Source: Roseiflexus sp041641515
Lineage (GTDB): Bacteria; Chloroflexota; Chloroflexia; Chloroflexales; Roseiflexaceae
Reading direction: 5' to 3'
Length of the DNA stretch: 39,913 nt
Assembly: GCA_041641515.1 (NCBI GenBank)
Contig: JBEPYG010000004.1
Location: 1 to 39,913 of the forward strand
Shown here in pieces: positions 1 through 9,014 of this stretch. The notes under the pieces are model-generated. The model was not told the DNA's origin, made no database searches, and was given only the letters and a program-made list of their open reading frames with translations. The translations under genes were made by a program, and so were the position numbers. Every line of letters starts with the position of its first letter. Position 1 is the first letter of the stretch.

Positions 1-1
1 G

Positions 2-1927
2 ATCGGTTCGTTCCGCAATGAGCCATTCCTCGATACCCTGATGGCAGCGATTGCCCTGGCCGTGAGCGCCATTCCCGAAGGGCTGCCCGCCGCTGTCACT
101 GTCACCCTGGCGATTGGCGTTACACGCATGGCGCGGCGACGAGCGATCATCCGCAAACTGCCAGCCGTCGAGACCCTGGGGAGCACGACGGTCATCTGTT
201 CCGATAAAACCGGCACGCTGACGCAAAATCAGATGACGGTGCAGCGCATCGTGGCCGGTGGCAAGCAGTATGAGACGACCGGCACAGGGTATCAGCCGGA
301 GGGTGAGATCCGACACAACGGCGATCCGGTCGATCTGAACGCGCACAGCGCGCTGGCAGAATGTCTGCGCGCCGGTCTTCTCTGCAACGACAGCGAACTG
401 GTCGAGAAAGAAGGGCGCTGGGATGTACGCGGCGATCCAACCGAAGGGGCGTTGATCGCCGCCGCGCACAAGGCGAATCTCCACCGCAATCATCGGCTTC
501 CGCCACGCATCGATGCCATTCCCTTCGAGTCGCAGCACCAGTACATGGCAACGCTTCACGACGCCGGCCCTGACCAGGAGCGCATTGTTTATATGAAGGG
601 ATCGGTGGAAGCCATTTTGGCACGCTGCGATACGATGCTCGATGCTGCAGGTCATACGGTGCCGTGCGATACCGATGCTGTGCATCGTGCCGCCGATGAC
701 CTGGCAGCGGAAGGGCTGCGCGTGCTGGCGTTCGCACGCGGTTGCATGCCCCCCCAAACCGGCTCGCTGAACCACGATGATGTAGCTGGCGGGCTGACCT
801 TTCTGGGGTTGCAAGGGATGGTCGATCCGCCGCGTCCCGAGGCGATCACAGCGGTGCGCGCCTGTCAGCAGGCCGGCATTCGCGTCAAAATGATCACCGG
901 TGACCATGCGCTGACCGCATCCGCTATCGCTGAGCAGATCGGGCTCGACGGCGGGCGCAAGCTCTCGGTGTTGACCGGTCATGAGATCGACCAACTGTCG
1001 GATGACGCATTCGTCGACGCGGCAGAACGCACGACCGTCTTTGCGCGGGTCACACCGGAACAAAAACTGCGCTTGGTCGAAGCTTTGCAATCACGTGGGC
1101 ATGTTGTCGCCATGACCGGGGATGGCGTCAACGATGCACCAGCGCTGAAACAGGCGGATATCGGCGTCGCCATGGGATTGGCCGGCACCGACGTTGCACG
1201 GGAAGCGGCGGACATGGTGCTGACCGACGACAACTTTGCCACGATCGAGGCGGCGGTGGAGGAAGGACGCGGCGTATTCGACAACCTGACCAAGATCATT
1301 GCCTGGACACTGCCAACCAACGTTGGCGAAGGGCTGGTCATCCTGACCGCCATTCTGATCGGGTCAGCGTTACCGGTGCTCCCGGTGCAAATCCTGTGGG
1401 TCAACATGGCAACGGTCGCCGCACTCGGCATGGTGCTGGCGGCTGAGGGGAAAGAACCGGGTATTATGAAACGCCCGCCACGCAAGCCGGATGCACCGAT
1501 CCTGGATACCACACTGATCTGGCGCACTCTGGCGGTTGGGGTCCTGATCATGATCGGCGCGTTTACGCTGTTCGAGTGGGAGCTGCAATCTGGCGCTAGC
1601 CTCGCCGAAGCGCGCACGGTAGCGGTCAATGTCATCGTCATGATCGAAGTCTTCTACTTGCTCAACTGTCGTTCGCTCACCTACTCAATGTTTCAGATTG
1701 GCGCATTCAGCAACCGCTGGCTGTTCGTCGGCATTGGCGCCATGATCCTACTGCAACTGGGATTCACCTATCTGCCATGGATGAACCAGATTCTCAACAG
1801 CGCACCGATCAGTCTCGAGGCATGGGGACGCATCCTGACCATTGCAGTCATCGGGTATGTGTTGATCGAACTCGAGAAATGGCTGCGTCGCCAGTATGCC
1901 GGTGAGCGCCACGCATTACGCATCTGA
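2..1927 (+). CDS. P-type cation-transporting ATPase, C-terminal part (5' end outside window)
   Basis: The reading frame is already open at base 2, so the N-terminal actuator region and first membrane helices lie upstream of the window. Visible in order: the M4 motif PEGLP, the phosphorylation motif DKTGTLT (Asp near residue 68 of the visible part), the nucleotide-binding domain, the hinge TGDGVNDAP, and a C-terminal block of about six membrane helices (Cation_ATPase_C type). M5 keeps the TNVGE pattern of SERCA/PacL-type pumps. In M6, however, the stretch WVNMATVAALG has Val where Ca2+-ATPases carry the Asp of LVTDGLPA. The family hydrolyses ATP through an aspartyl phosphate to move cations across the membrane. 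Because of the M6 change, Ca2+ should not be assumed as the substrate; Na+, K+, Mg2+ or H+ are possible. The stop overlaps a potential ATG at 1927, which ties the pump to the kinase genes downstream. Confidence 0.93.
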   Translation: MGSFRNEPFLDTLMAAIALAVSAIPEGLPAAVTVTLAIGVTRMARRRAIIRKLPAVETLGSTTVICSDKTGTLTQNQMTVQRIVAGGKQYETTGTGYQPEGEIRHNGDPVDLNAHSALAECLRAGLLCNDSELVEKEGRWDVRGDPTEGALIAAAHKANLHRNHRLPPRIDAIPFESQHQYMATLHDAGPDQERIVYMKGSVEAILARCDTMLDAAGHTVPCDTDAVHRAADDLAAEGLRVLAFARGCMPPQTGSLNHDDVAGGLTFLGLQGMVDPPRPEAITAVRACQQAGIRVKMITGDHALTASAIAEQIGLDGGRKLSVLTGHEIDQLSDDAFVDAAERTTVFARVTPEQKLRLVEALQSRGHVVAMTGDGVNDAPALKQADIGVAMGLAGTDVAREAADMVLTDDNFATIEAAVEEGRGVFDNLTKIIAWTLPTNVGEGLVILTAILIGSALPVLPVQILWVNMATVAALGMVLAAEGKEPGIMKRPPRKPDAPILDTTLIWRTLAVGVLIMIGAFTLFEWELQSGASLAEARTVAVNVIVMIEVFYLLNCRSLTYSMFQIGAFSNRWLFVGIGAMILLQLGFTYLPWMNQILNSAPISLEAWGRILTIAVIGYVLIELEKWLRRQYAGERHALRI

Positions 1928-2022
1928 TGAGGTCAGGCGTTGTGGGTGCGTCTGTCGAACAGTTGCCGGCAGAGCGCCTGATCACGCCTGCAATCACTCT
2001 GCACGAGGGATTGATCCGAACG

Positions 2023-3753
2023 ATGAAACGTATGCTTGCCAATGTCTTGCAGCCACCCCGCTTCAATGACGAAGAACAGATGCGCATTGCGCAGATTCAG
2101 CACCTGATGCTGCTTGTCTGCTTGGGCATTGCAGGTGTGGCAACCGTCATCAATATCCTGCTAGGACGATCACTACCGGCTACTGCACTGCTCATCAGCG
2201 GAGGAGGAACGCTTATTGCACTGTTCCTGCTCTATGCACGCCGGTTGCATCTTTCGATTTTCGTCCTGCTTAGTGTGTTGATCGGGCTGACTGCCTCGCT
2301 TCAGATCATCGGTCGCGGCGCACACGATACCGTCACCAGTCTGTATGCCGCCGTCATCGTTATCGGCAGCCTTCTGCTCAATCGTCGCGCATTCATCGCG
2401 ATGGGAATAGTGATCCTTCTGGTTCTTGCCGCGATTGTTGCGGCAGAAGCATATGGGTGGACACATTCATCCTATGACGGCGAACCCGGCGACTGGTTCG
2501 ATCTGGCGGCCATTCTGACCCTGACGGCATTTGTGGCACGACTGCTCAATGAAAAGTTGCAACACAGCTATGCGCTGGCGCGCAAGAGCGCAGAGATGCT
2601 CGAATTACAGGCAGAAGCGCTGCGCGCCTCGGAAGAACGCTACCGCATCCTGGCGGCGAACCTGCCGGACAGCGCTGTGCTTATCTTCGATCATGACTTG
2701 CGGTACATGCTTGCCGACGGACCGGAACTCGCCGCAACCGGTTACTCGAAAGAGGCGCTCGAAGGGCGAACAATCTACGAGACACTGCCCCCCGAATTAG
2801 TCCAGCGGGTCGAAGGAAACATACGCGCTGTTCTCAACGGGAAACGCTTCACAGCCGAAATCCCATATGGGGATCGCGTGTACCATTACCATTACGTGCC
2901 GCTGATCGATAGTCAGGGTCGCGTGAAATACGGCATGGTGCTGGCGCGAAACGTGACGGCTCAGCATCAGGCGCAGGCGGAGCGTGAACGCCTGATCGCC
3001 GAACTCGAACAACGAAACGCCGAACTGGAGCGTTTCACCTACACCGTCTCGCACGATTTGAGGAGTCCACTTATCACCATCCAGGGGTTTCTCGGCTATC
3101 TGGAGCGCGATCTGCAGGAAGGCAACACGGAGCGGATGCAGAATGACATCCAGCGCATCAGCGCAGCTGTGCGCAAAATGGAGCGTCTGTTGAACGACCT
3201 GCTCGAACTGTCGCGGGTCGGGCGCCTGCGTGCTGAACCGCAATGTGTGCCATTCAACGTTGTGGTGCAGGAGGCGCTCGAACTGCTGGCCGGCAGGATC
3301 GCCGAACGACAGGCGCGCATTAGCGTCGCTGAACATATGCCGGTTGTGCACGGCGACCGGAACCGGCTTGTTGAAGTAGTACAGAACCTGGTTGATAATG
3401 CGATAAAGTTCTGCGATAATCAAAGTATGCCCAATATTGAGATCGGCGTCATCAATGAGTCGAGTGATGCACCGCTCTTCTTTGTACGTGATCACGGTAT
3501 CGGGATCGAACCGCAGTACCATGAGCAAATCTTTGGGCTGTTCAATAAACTCGATCCGCACAGTGAAGGCACAGGCGTTGGACTGGCGATTGTTCGCCGC
3601 ATCATCGATGTTCATGGCGGTCGTATCTGGGTCGACTCACACGGAAAGGGCGCTGGCGCCACCTTCTACTTCACACTTCCCGTCGCACACACACATCCGC
3701 GCGAGGTGAACCATGACCGACACGACGCTCAGGGTTCTTCTGGTGGAGGATAA
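2023..3753 (+). CDS. Membrane-bound PAS sensor histidine kinase
   Basis: A 576-residue sensor kinase if started at ATG 2023. Four to six hydrophobic helices fill roughly residues 25-180, followed by a helical linker, a PAS domain (about 203-313), a HisKA domain with H-box TVSHDLRSP (His about 344), and an HATPase domain with an N-box Asn (about 459), DHGIGI and GTGVGLA. The protein should autophosphorylate on His and pass phosphate to the receiver encoded next, whose gene overlaps its 3' end by 41 bp. The frame is also open from ATG 1927, which overlaps the ATPase stop (TGATG). I prefer 2023 because GAGGGA precedes it, although the 12-base spacing is long and no Shine-Dalgarno is seen for 1927; the choice is uncertain. 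The kinase core resembles those paired with phytochrome-type Rcp1 receivers, but no chromophore GAF domain is present, so the PAS domain or membrane part must sense the signal. Confidence 0.92.
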   Translation: MKRMLANVLQPPRFNDEEQMRIAQIQHLMLLVCLGIAGVATVINILLGRSLPATALLISGGGTLIALFLLYARRLHLSIFVLLSVLIGLTASLQIIGRGAHDTVTSLYAAVIVIGSLLLNRRAFIAMGIVILLVLAAIVAAEAYGWTHSSYDGEPGDWFDLAAILTLTAFVARLLNEKLQHSYALARKSAEMLELQAEALRASEERYRILAANLPDSAVLIFDHDLRYMLADGPELAATGYSKEALEGRTIYETLPPELVQRVEGNIRAVLNGKRFTAEIPYGDRVYHYHYVPLIDSQGRVKYGMVLARNVTAQHQAQAERERLIAELEQRNAELERFTYTVSHDLRSPLITIQGFLGYLERDLQEGNTERMQNDIQRISAAVRKMERLLNDLLELSRVGRLRAEPQCVPFNVVVQEALELLAGRIAERQARISVAEHMPVVHGDRNRLVEVVQNLVDNAIKFCDNQSMPNIEIGVINESSDAPLFFVRDHGIGIEPQYHEQIFGLFNKLDPHSEGTGVGLAIVRRIIDVHGGRIWVDSHGKGAGATFYFTLPVAHTHPREVNHDRHDAQGSSGGG

Positions 3754-4156
3754 CGACGATCACGCAGAACTGATCCGGCGCACACTCGGCGAGGAGCAAT
3801 GGGCAGCGCACATCATCCATGTAAGCGATGGCGAAAGCGCACTCGATTACCTGCATCGTCGTGGAGCGTGGATCGAACCGGATCAAAGTCCGCGTCCGCA
3901 CGTGATTCTGCTCGACCTTCGGCTGCCACGCATCGATGGGCACGATGTCCTGAAGAGCATCAAACAATCGGCAGACCTGCGTCGCATTCCGGTCGTCGTC
4001 CTGACCACATCCTCGGCAGAGCGCGATGTCATTCGCGCCTACGATGCGCACGCCAACAGTTATCTGGTCAAGCCGTTCGGTTTTGAGGAATTTCGCGATC
4101 TTATGCGTGACGTCGGGGACTACTGGCTGACGCGCAACACGGTTGCCCCGGCATAA
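3713..4156 (+). CDS. Single-domain response regulator, Rcp1-like
   Basis: A 147-residue stand-alone receiver domain. The acidic pair is E12-D13 (LLVEDN), the phosphoacceptor is D68 (ILLDLRLP), the switch Thr is at 98 and the conserved Lys is K120 (YLVKPF). An expanded loop of about ten residues before the phosphoacceptor (residues 48-60, Arg/Pro rich) is typical of Rcp1-type regulators that partner bacteriophytochrome-like kinases. There is no output domain, so it probably works by protein contact or as a phosphate shuttle between the preceding kinase and the next hybrid kinase. The start at 3713 lies inside the end of the kinase gene in another frame, a 41-bp overlap that suggests translational coupling. 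Confidence 0.93.
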   Translation: MTDTTLRVLLVEDNDDHAELIRRTLGEEQWAAHIIHVSDGESALDYLHRRGAWIEPDQSPRPHVILLDLRLPRIDGHDVLKSIKQSADLRRIPVVVLTTSSAERDVIRAYDAHANSYLVKPFGFEEFRDLMRDVGDYWLTRNTVAPA

Positions 4157-4169
4157 CTCGAGAGCGACT

Positions 4170-6083
4170 GTGGCTGGTCTCGAACAGATACGCATCCTGC
4201 TCATCGAAGATGATGAATGGCACATCGAACTTATTCGGCGCGCGTTTGACGCCTGGCAATCGCTGTTCGATCTGTCGGTGGCGCACACCCTCCAGGAAGC
4301 GCGCACGTTGCTCAGTCATAGCAGTTCCGGCTTCGATCTGATCGTGTGTGACTGGCGACTACCGGACGGCGACGGGTTGGAACTGCTCGACCCATCACAC
4401 CCGCTGCCGGTCATTCTGATGACCGGCTACGGTGATGAGCGGGTGGCGGTTGAAGCGATACGTGCAGGAGCGCTCGATTACATCGTCAAGAGTCAGGCGG
4501 CATTTATCGAACTGCCGCACGTGGTGCAGCGTGCAATCCGCCAGTGGCGTGCGATCGAGGCGCAGCGCCGCTCCGAGGAAACACTGCGCGCGATCGAGGC
4601 GCGCTATCGTCTGATTACTGAGAACACGTCCGACCTGATTGCCATCCTCGACGAACATCACCGTTTCCGTTATGTCAGTCCTTCGGCAATGCATCTGCTG
4701 GGGTATGATGCGGAGTCACTGATCGGGCAGGATGCGTTCGACAATCTGTATCCTGATGATATCCCGAACAGCGCTCGGTACTGGCAGGAAGTGATGCAAC
4801 GCAAACGCACCACGGCGACATTACGGTACTATCACGCCAGCGGTTCCTGGCGCTGGTTCGAGTGTGACATCAAATCGGTCGACATCGATGGCGCACCTGC
4901 CGCCATCGTGATCGGGCGCGACATTACTGCGCGCCGCGAACTGGAGGAACGCCTGCTCCAGATCCAGAAAATGGACGCCCTTGGTCGTTTATCAGGCGGC
5001 ATCGCCCACGATTTCAACAACCTCCTGGCAGTTATCATGGGCTGCATAACATTGGCGCGCGAGTTGATCCCCGACGACCACCCGGCTACAGTCGAATTGC
5101 GCGAAATCCAGCAGGCTGCCGAACGCGCGACCGCGCTGACACGCCAGTTGCTGGCATTCGCCCATCGTCAAAAATTCGATCCGCGTCCCATCAACCTGAA
5201 TACGCTTATTCTCGACATGAAAAAACTGTTGAGCCGCCTGATCCCCGAAACGATCACCCTCGAGACGCATCTCGAACCTGACCTCTGGAGCGTGCGCGCC
5301 GATCCGGGACAGATCGAGCAGGTGCTGATCAACCTGGCGGTCAATGCACGTGATGCAATGAACAACGGCGGCATCTTGACCATCGCGACATCCAATGCCG
5401 TTATTGATGAAGCGACCGATCATCTCTATCCTTCATTGCAAACAGGTGAGTATGTTCGGTTGACCGTCAGCGATACCGGCGTCGGCATGGACGAGATAAC
5501 GCGCCAGCGCGCATTCGAGCCATTCTTCACCACGAAAAAACCGGGCGAAGGGACGGGGCTCGGACTGGCGACCTGCTACGGTATCATCGTCCAGCATGGC
5601 GGTGCTATCGATCTGATGAGTGAGCTTGGTTGCGGTACAACAGTGACGATCCATTTGCCACGCGCCCATCTGTCGCAGTCGAGCACGTCCGACTCCACCG
5701 CACACACCGCCGATCTCAATGGCTCGGAAACGATCCTGCTGGTTGAAGACGATCCGGCTGTGCGCGCTCTAGCAGCACGGGTGCTGCGCACCCATGGGTA
5801 TAGGGTGCTCGAGGCAAGCAACGACGACGAGGCGATGACCCTTGCCAGACTCCACACCCCTGTCCACCTTCTGCTGAGCGATCACGGCATTCCTCATACA
5901 AGCGGCACGTTGCTGGCCGATCGCCTGACACTTGCGCACCCGCAGATCAGGGTACTGTTCATGACCGGCTATATGATTGAACCAGACTCCCTCAGGCGAA
6001 CAGCGATGGATGCGCCTACCCTCCTGAAGCCGTTTACCCCGCGTGAACTGCTGCAGAAAGTCCGCATGATACTGGACGCATAA
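4170..6083 (+). CDS. Soluble hybrid histidine kinase REC-PAS-HisKA-HATPase-REC
   Basis: A 637-residue hybrid kinase with no membrane segment. Order: an N-terminal receiver (phosphoacceptor about D61 in VCDWRLPDGDG, Lys about 107 in YIVKS), a PAS domain (about 140-255), HisKA with GGIAHDFNN (His about 280), HATPase with N-box (about 392), DTGVGMD and GEGTGLGLA, then a C-terminal receiver (about 520-637, phosphoacceptor D571 in LLLSDHGIP, Lys 620). The frame opens at TTG 4143, but GTG 4170 has GAGAG a few bases upstream and begins just before the receiver, 13 bp after the previous stop, so I use it. With receivers at both ends and a stand-alone receiver encoded upstream, this looks like a multi-step phosphorelay. 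No DNA-binding output is encoded nearby. Confidence 0.9.
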   Translation: MAGLEQIRILLIEDDEWHIELIRRAFDAWQSLFDLSVAHTLQEARTLLSHSSSGFDLIVCDWRLPDGDGLELLDPSHPLPVILMTGYGDERVAVEAIRAGALDYIVKSQAAFIELPHVVQRAIRQWRAIEAQRRSEETLRAIEARYRLITENTSDLIAILDEHHRFRYVSPSAMHLLGYDAESLIGQDAFDNLYPDDIPNSARYWQEVMQRKRTTATLRYYHASGSWRWFECDIKSVDIDGAPAAIVIGRDITARRELEERLLQIQKMDALGRLSGGIAHDFNNLLAVIMGCITLARELIPDDHPATVELREIQQAAERATALTRQLLAFAHRQKFDPRPINLNTLILDMKKLLSRLIPETITLETHLEPDLWSVRADPGQIEQVLINLAVNARDAMNNGGILTIATSNAVIDEATDHLYPSLQTGEYVRLTVSDTGVGMDEITRQRAFEPFFTTKKPGEGTGLGLATCYGIIVQHGGAIDLMSELGCGTTVTIHLPRAHLSQSSTSDSTAHTADLNGSETILLVEDDPAVRALAARVLRTHGYRVLEASNDDEAMTLARLHTPVHLLLSDHGIPHTSGTLLADRLTLAHPQIRVLFMTGYMIEPDSLRRTAMDAPTLLKPFTPRELLQKVRMILDA

Positions 6084-6107
6084 GATCCCTGACTTAAGAT
6101 TTCAAAA

Positions 6108-6144
6108 AAACGATCACTTTCCCCATGCTTTCGCTTGATCGTTT
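6108..6144. terminator. Inverted repeat after the signalling operon
   Basis: Nine-base arms AAACGATCA (6108-6116) and TGATCGTTT (6136-6144) are perfect complements separated by 19 bases. It sits 25 bases after the hybrid kinase stop, where a terminator is expected. The longer T tract (seven bases) would follow the stem only when read on the minus strand; on the plus strand the stem is followed by just three T. It could be a weak or bidirectional terminator, or a protein-binding site. Confidence 0.35.
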
Positions 6145-6267
6145 CAGCACTCTGATCTACAATCCCCAGCACAGACGCTCAGCGTGGTCACCCGAACGAA
6201 CGAGAAGGTTCCACGATCGAACAATCAGCCGGCACACGTCGGATACTCTGCTCTCACCAACACATCG

Positions 6268-6296
6268 CAGACATACCGGCGACTGCCAGGGATAAT
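6268..6296 (+). promoter_or_regulatory. Candidate sigma70-type promoter for the sugar ABC operon
   Basis: CAGACA at 6268-6273 (four of six matches to TTGACA) and GATAAT at 6291-6296 (five of six matches) are separated by 17 bases. Transcription would start near 6303, giving a leader of about 77 bases before the binding-protein gene. It is the best promoter-like pair in the 296-bp gap, whose 6150-6267 part shows nothing else recognisable. Confidence 0.4.
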
Positions 6297-6315
6297 CTAG
6301 AGAGGAGGTAACCCG

Positions 6316-6343
6316 GTTCTCAGTTCGCGGTTCTCGATTCTAC
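6316..6343 (+). repeat. Short tandem heptamer repeat in the leader
   Basis: Four adjacent seven-base units, GTTCTCA, GTTCGCG, GTTCTCG and ATTCTAC, follow consensus GTTCTCG; related TTAGTTC and TTGGTTT words continue to about 6360. Seen the other way, two 14-base units (6314-6327, 6328-6341) match at 11 of 14 positions. The array lies between the candidate transcription start and the ribosome binding site of the sugar-binding lipoprotein. Confidence 0.55.
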
Positions 6344-6379
6344 TTAGTTCTTGGTTTTTTCAAGAGGGAGGAACAGGCA

Positions 6380-7492
6380 ATGAATCGCCGCCTTATCGCA
6401 TTGTTTGCGACTGTAGTGATGCTCGCCACATTCATAGCTGCATGCGGCGGAACTCCTGCCACCACCGCGCCGACAGCCGCGCCTGCACAGCAACCGACTG
6501 CGGCGCCGGCAGGCAGAAAGTTCACGATCGGCATCTCCAACCCGTTCATCAGCAGCGAATACCGCACTCAGATGATCCAGTCGTTGATCGAGGTCAATAA
6601 GGAGTATATGGCACAGGGGATCACGAATGAACTCGTGATCGAAAGCGCTGATACCGATGTCGCCGGTCAGATTCAGCAGCTGCAGAATCTCATCAACAAG
6701 GGCGTCGACGCCATCCTGGTCAACCCCAGCGATGTCAACGGGCTCAACGACACGCTTCAGGAGGCGATCAACAAAGGCATCATCGTCATCTCGGTCGACC
6801 AGGAACTCAATACCCCCGGCGTCTACAACGTCGGCATCGATCAGAAGGAGTGGGCGAAGATCTCGGCCCGCTGGCTGGCGGAGAAACTCGGCGGACAGGG
6901 GAACATCGTGCTGATCGAAGGCTTCCCCGGGCACCCGGCAAACGTCGCGCGCATGGAAGGCGTCGAGGAGGTGCTGAAAGACTATCCCAACATCAAGGTG
7001 CTGGGGCGTGAAACCGGACGATGGGACGAAGCCACCGGTCAGCAGGTGATGTCGAACTTCCTGGCCTCATTTCCCAACCTTGATGGCTACTGGACACAGG
7101 ACGGCATGGCGATTGGCGCGATGCAGGCAGTGATGGCGGCCAACCCGCCGAAATGGCCCGTACTCGTCGGCGAAGGACGCTGCCAGTTCCTGCAGTTGTG
7201 GGATCAGCGCCTGAAGGAAGACCCCAACTTCGAGACCATCGCTGTTGCCAATCCGCCTGGCGTGTCGCCAACCGGTCTGCGCATCGCTGTCAATATGCTG
7301 CAGGGCAAGCAGGTGGACAAGACCAAACTCGGTGGAGCGAATGGTCTGTCGTTCGTCATTCCGGTGCCGATCATCGTCACGAAAGACAACTTCCAGGAAG
7401 TGTTCACGACCGTGTGCAAAGATAAACCGGCAACGTACCTGCTCGACGGCATCATGACCGACGAGGAGGTGCAGCAGTTCTTCGTGAAGTAG
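6380..7492 (+). CDS. Sugar ABC transporter substrate-binding lipoprotein
   Basis: A 370-residue periplasmic-binding-protein type I (Peripla_BP_4, RbsB-like) protein. It has a classical lipoprotein signal: a positively charged start, a hydrophobic stretch, and lipobox FIAACGG with Cys about residue 22, then a Thr/Ala/Pro linker and the binding fold from about residue 47 (FTIGISNPF). GGAGG lies upstream of the ATG with good spacing. It should be tethered to the outer face of the membrane and deliver a monosaccharide or sugar-like ligand to the permease-ATPase complex encoded directly downstream. The ligand cannot be read from sequence, and no sugar catabolic gene is adjacent. Confidence 0.93.
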   Translation: MNRRLIALFATVVMLATFIAACGGTPATTAPTAAPAQQPTAAPAGRKFTIGISNPFISSEYRTQMIQSLIEVNKEYMAQGITNELVIESADTDVAGQIQQLQNLINKGVDAILVNPSDVNGLNDTLQEAINKGIIVISVDQELNTPGVYNVGIDQKEWAKISARWLAEKLGGQGNIVLIEGFPGHPANVARMEGVEEVLKDYPNIKVLGRETGRWDEATGQQVMSNFLASFPNLDGYWTQDGMAIGAMQAVMAANPPKWPVLVGEGRCQFLQLWDQRLKEDPNFETIAVANPPGVSPTGLRIAVNMLQGKQVDKTKLGGANGLSFVIPVPIIVTKDNFQEVFTTVCKDKPATYLLDGIMTDEEVQQFFVK

Positions 7493-7496
7493 CGCC

Positions 7497-9014
7497 ATGC
7501 CGCCCATGCTCGCTGTTCGCAATGTCGCCAAGCGATACGGCGCCGTCCAGGCGCTCACGGATGCTCATCTGGAGATCGACGCCGGTGAGACGCTGGCGCT
7601 GATCGGGGCGAATGGCAGCGGCAAGAGCACGCTCAGCAAGGTCATCAACGGAGTGGTTGCCCCCGATGGGGGGCAACTGCTCCTCGATGGTCGCTCTGTC
7701 CGTTTCGAATCGCCGCACGCCGCGAAGGACGCCGGCATCTCGACCGTCTTCCAGGAACTCAGTCTGATACCGCAGATGACCGTCGCCGAGAATATCTGGC
7801 TCACCCGCGAGCCGTTGCGGCGCGGCTTTCTGGTTAACCATCGGATCGAACGGCAACGCACCGAGGCGTTGTTGTCACTCTTTGCCGGGACATTCCGCGC
7901 CGACCTGACACCGGATACGCCGGTAGCTGCGCTGCTCCCCGACGAACGACAGATCGTTGAAATCCTCAAGGCGATCAGCGTCAATCCGCGCCTCCTGATC
8001 CTGGACGAAGCGACGGCAAGCTTGGATAGCCGCCAGGTGCAGCGACTGTTCGATCTGATCGGGCAGTGGAAAACACAGGGCATTGCCATCATCTTTATCT
8101 CCCACCGTATGACCGAGATCGAACAGATTGCCGATCGCTATTCTGTGTTGCGCAACGGACAGACGGTCGGCGAGGGGACGATGAAGAACGCAGCTGCCGG
8201 CGACCTTGTGGCATTGATGGCGCCCGAAACATCCGGCGGCGCGATTGATCGGCGCCGTCTATCGCCCGATGATCTGGCGACGCGGCGTGTCGTGCTGCAG
8301 ATCGATGATCTGCGCACCAGCGTGCTCCGTGGGGTCAGCATGCAGGTGCACGAGGGAGAATTGCTGGGCATCGGCGGTCTGAAAGGGCAAGTGCAGCGCG
8401 ATCTGCTCCTTGCGATCTTTGGCGGCGTACCGTACAACGGGCGCATCCTGCTCGACAACCAACCAGTTCATTTTACCCATCCACGGCAGGCGATGAAGCA
8501 GGGTGTGGCGCTTGTGCCAGGCGATCGCGCCGGTGAGGGGTTGCTTTCCATTCGCTCGATCCTGGAAAATCTGCTCATTCCGTCGTGGCGCGACTATGGC
8601 TTCCCGTTGCGCATGAAGCGTGCGCGGCAGCACGCCGACGCTATCGCAACACGCCTCGACCTGAAAATGGCAGGGCTTGATGCGCCGGTCAGCGCCCTGT
8701 CTGGAGGCAATGCACAGAAAGTGGTCATCGGCAAATGGCTGCTGCGCAATCCGCGCATCTTGCTCCTCGACGATCCGACAAAAGGGATTGATATCGCCAC
8801 CAAAGCGGAGTTCTATCGCCTGCTCACCCGTCTGTGCGACGAAGGAACCACGGTGATCCTCTACAGCAGCGACGACGAGGAACTGATCGGTCTGAGTGAC
8901 CGGCTGCTCGTGATGCACGACGGGCGGATCAGTTCTGAACTCGCCGGCGCATCACTGACGACTGCCAATCTGGTTGCTGCAAGTCTTGGAGTTGCTCGCA
9001 GGGAGACCCCATGA
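7497..9014 (+). CDS. Sugar ABC transporter ATP-binding protein, double-domain RbsA/MglA type
   Basis: A 505-residue protein with two fused ATPase domains, the usual form for ribose/galactose importers. Domain 1 has a canonical Walker A (GANGSGKST, 37-45) and Walker B (LLILDEATASLD), but its signature region reads LLPDERQ instead of LSxGQ. Domain 2 lacks the Walker A lysine (GGLKGQVQRD), as is common in this family, yet has a good signature LSGGNAQK and Walker B LLLDDPTKGID. Since composite sites pair Walker A of one half with the signature of the other, one site should be active and one degenerate. The start is 4 bp after the binder stop; a second ATG at 7506 is possible. It overlaps the next gene by ATGA. 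Confidence 0.94.
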   Translation: MPPMLAVRNVAKRYGAVQALTDAHLEIDAGETLALIGANGSGKSTLSKVINGVVAPDGGQLLLDGRSVRFESPHAAKDAGISTVFQELSLIPQMTVAENIWLTREPLRRGFLVNHRIERQRTEALLSLFAGTFRADLTPDTPVAALLPDERQIVEILKAISVNPRLLILDEATASLDSRQVQRLFDLIGQWKTQGIAIIFISHRMTEIEQIADRYSVLRNGQTVGEGTMKNAAAGDLVALMAPETSGGAIDRRRLSPDDLATRRVVLQIDDLRTSVLRGVSMQVHEGELLGIGGLKGQVQRDLLLAIFGGVPYNGRILLDNQPVHFTHPRQAMKQGVALVPGDRAGEGLLSIRSILENLLIPSWRDYGFPLRMKRARQHADAIATRLDLKMAGLDAPVSALSGGNAQKVVIGKWLLRNPRILLLDDPTKGIDIATKAEFYRLLTRLCDEGTTVILYSSDDEELIGLSDRLLVMHDGRISSELAGASLTTANLVAASLGVARRETP

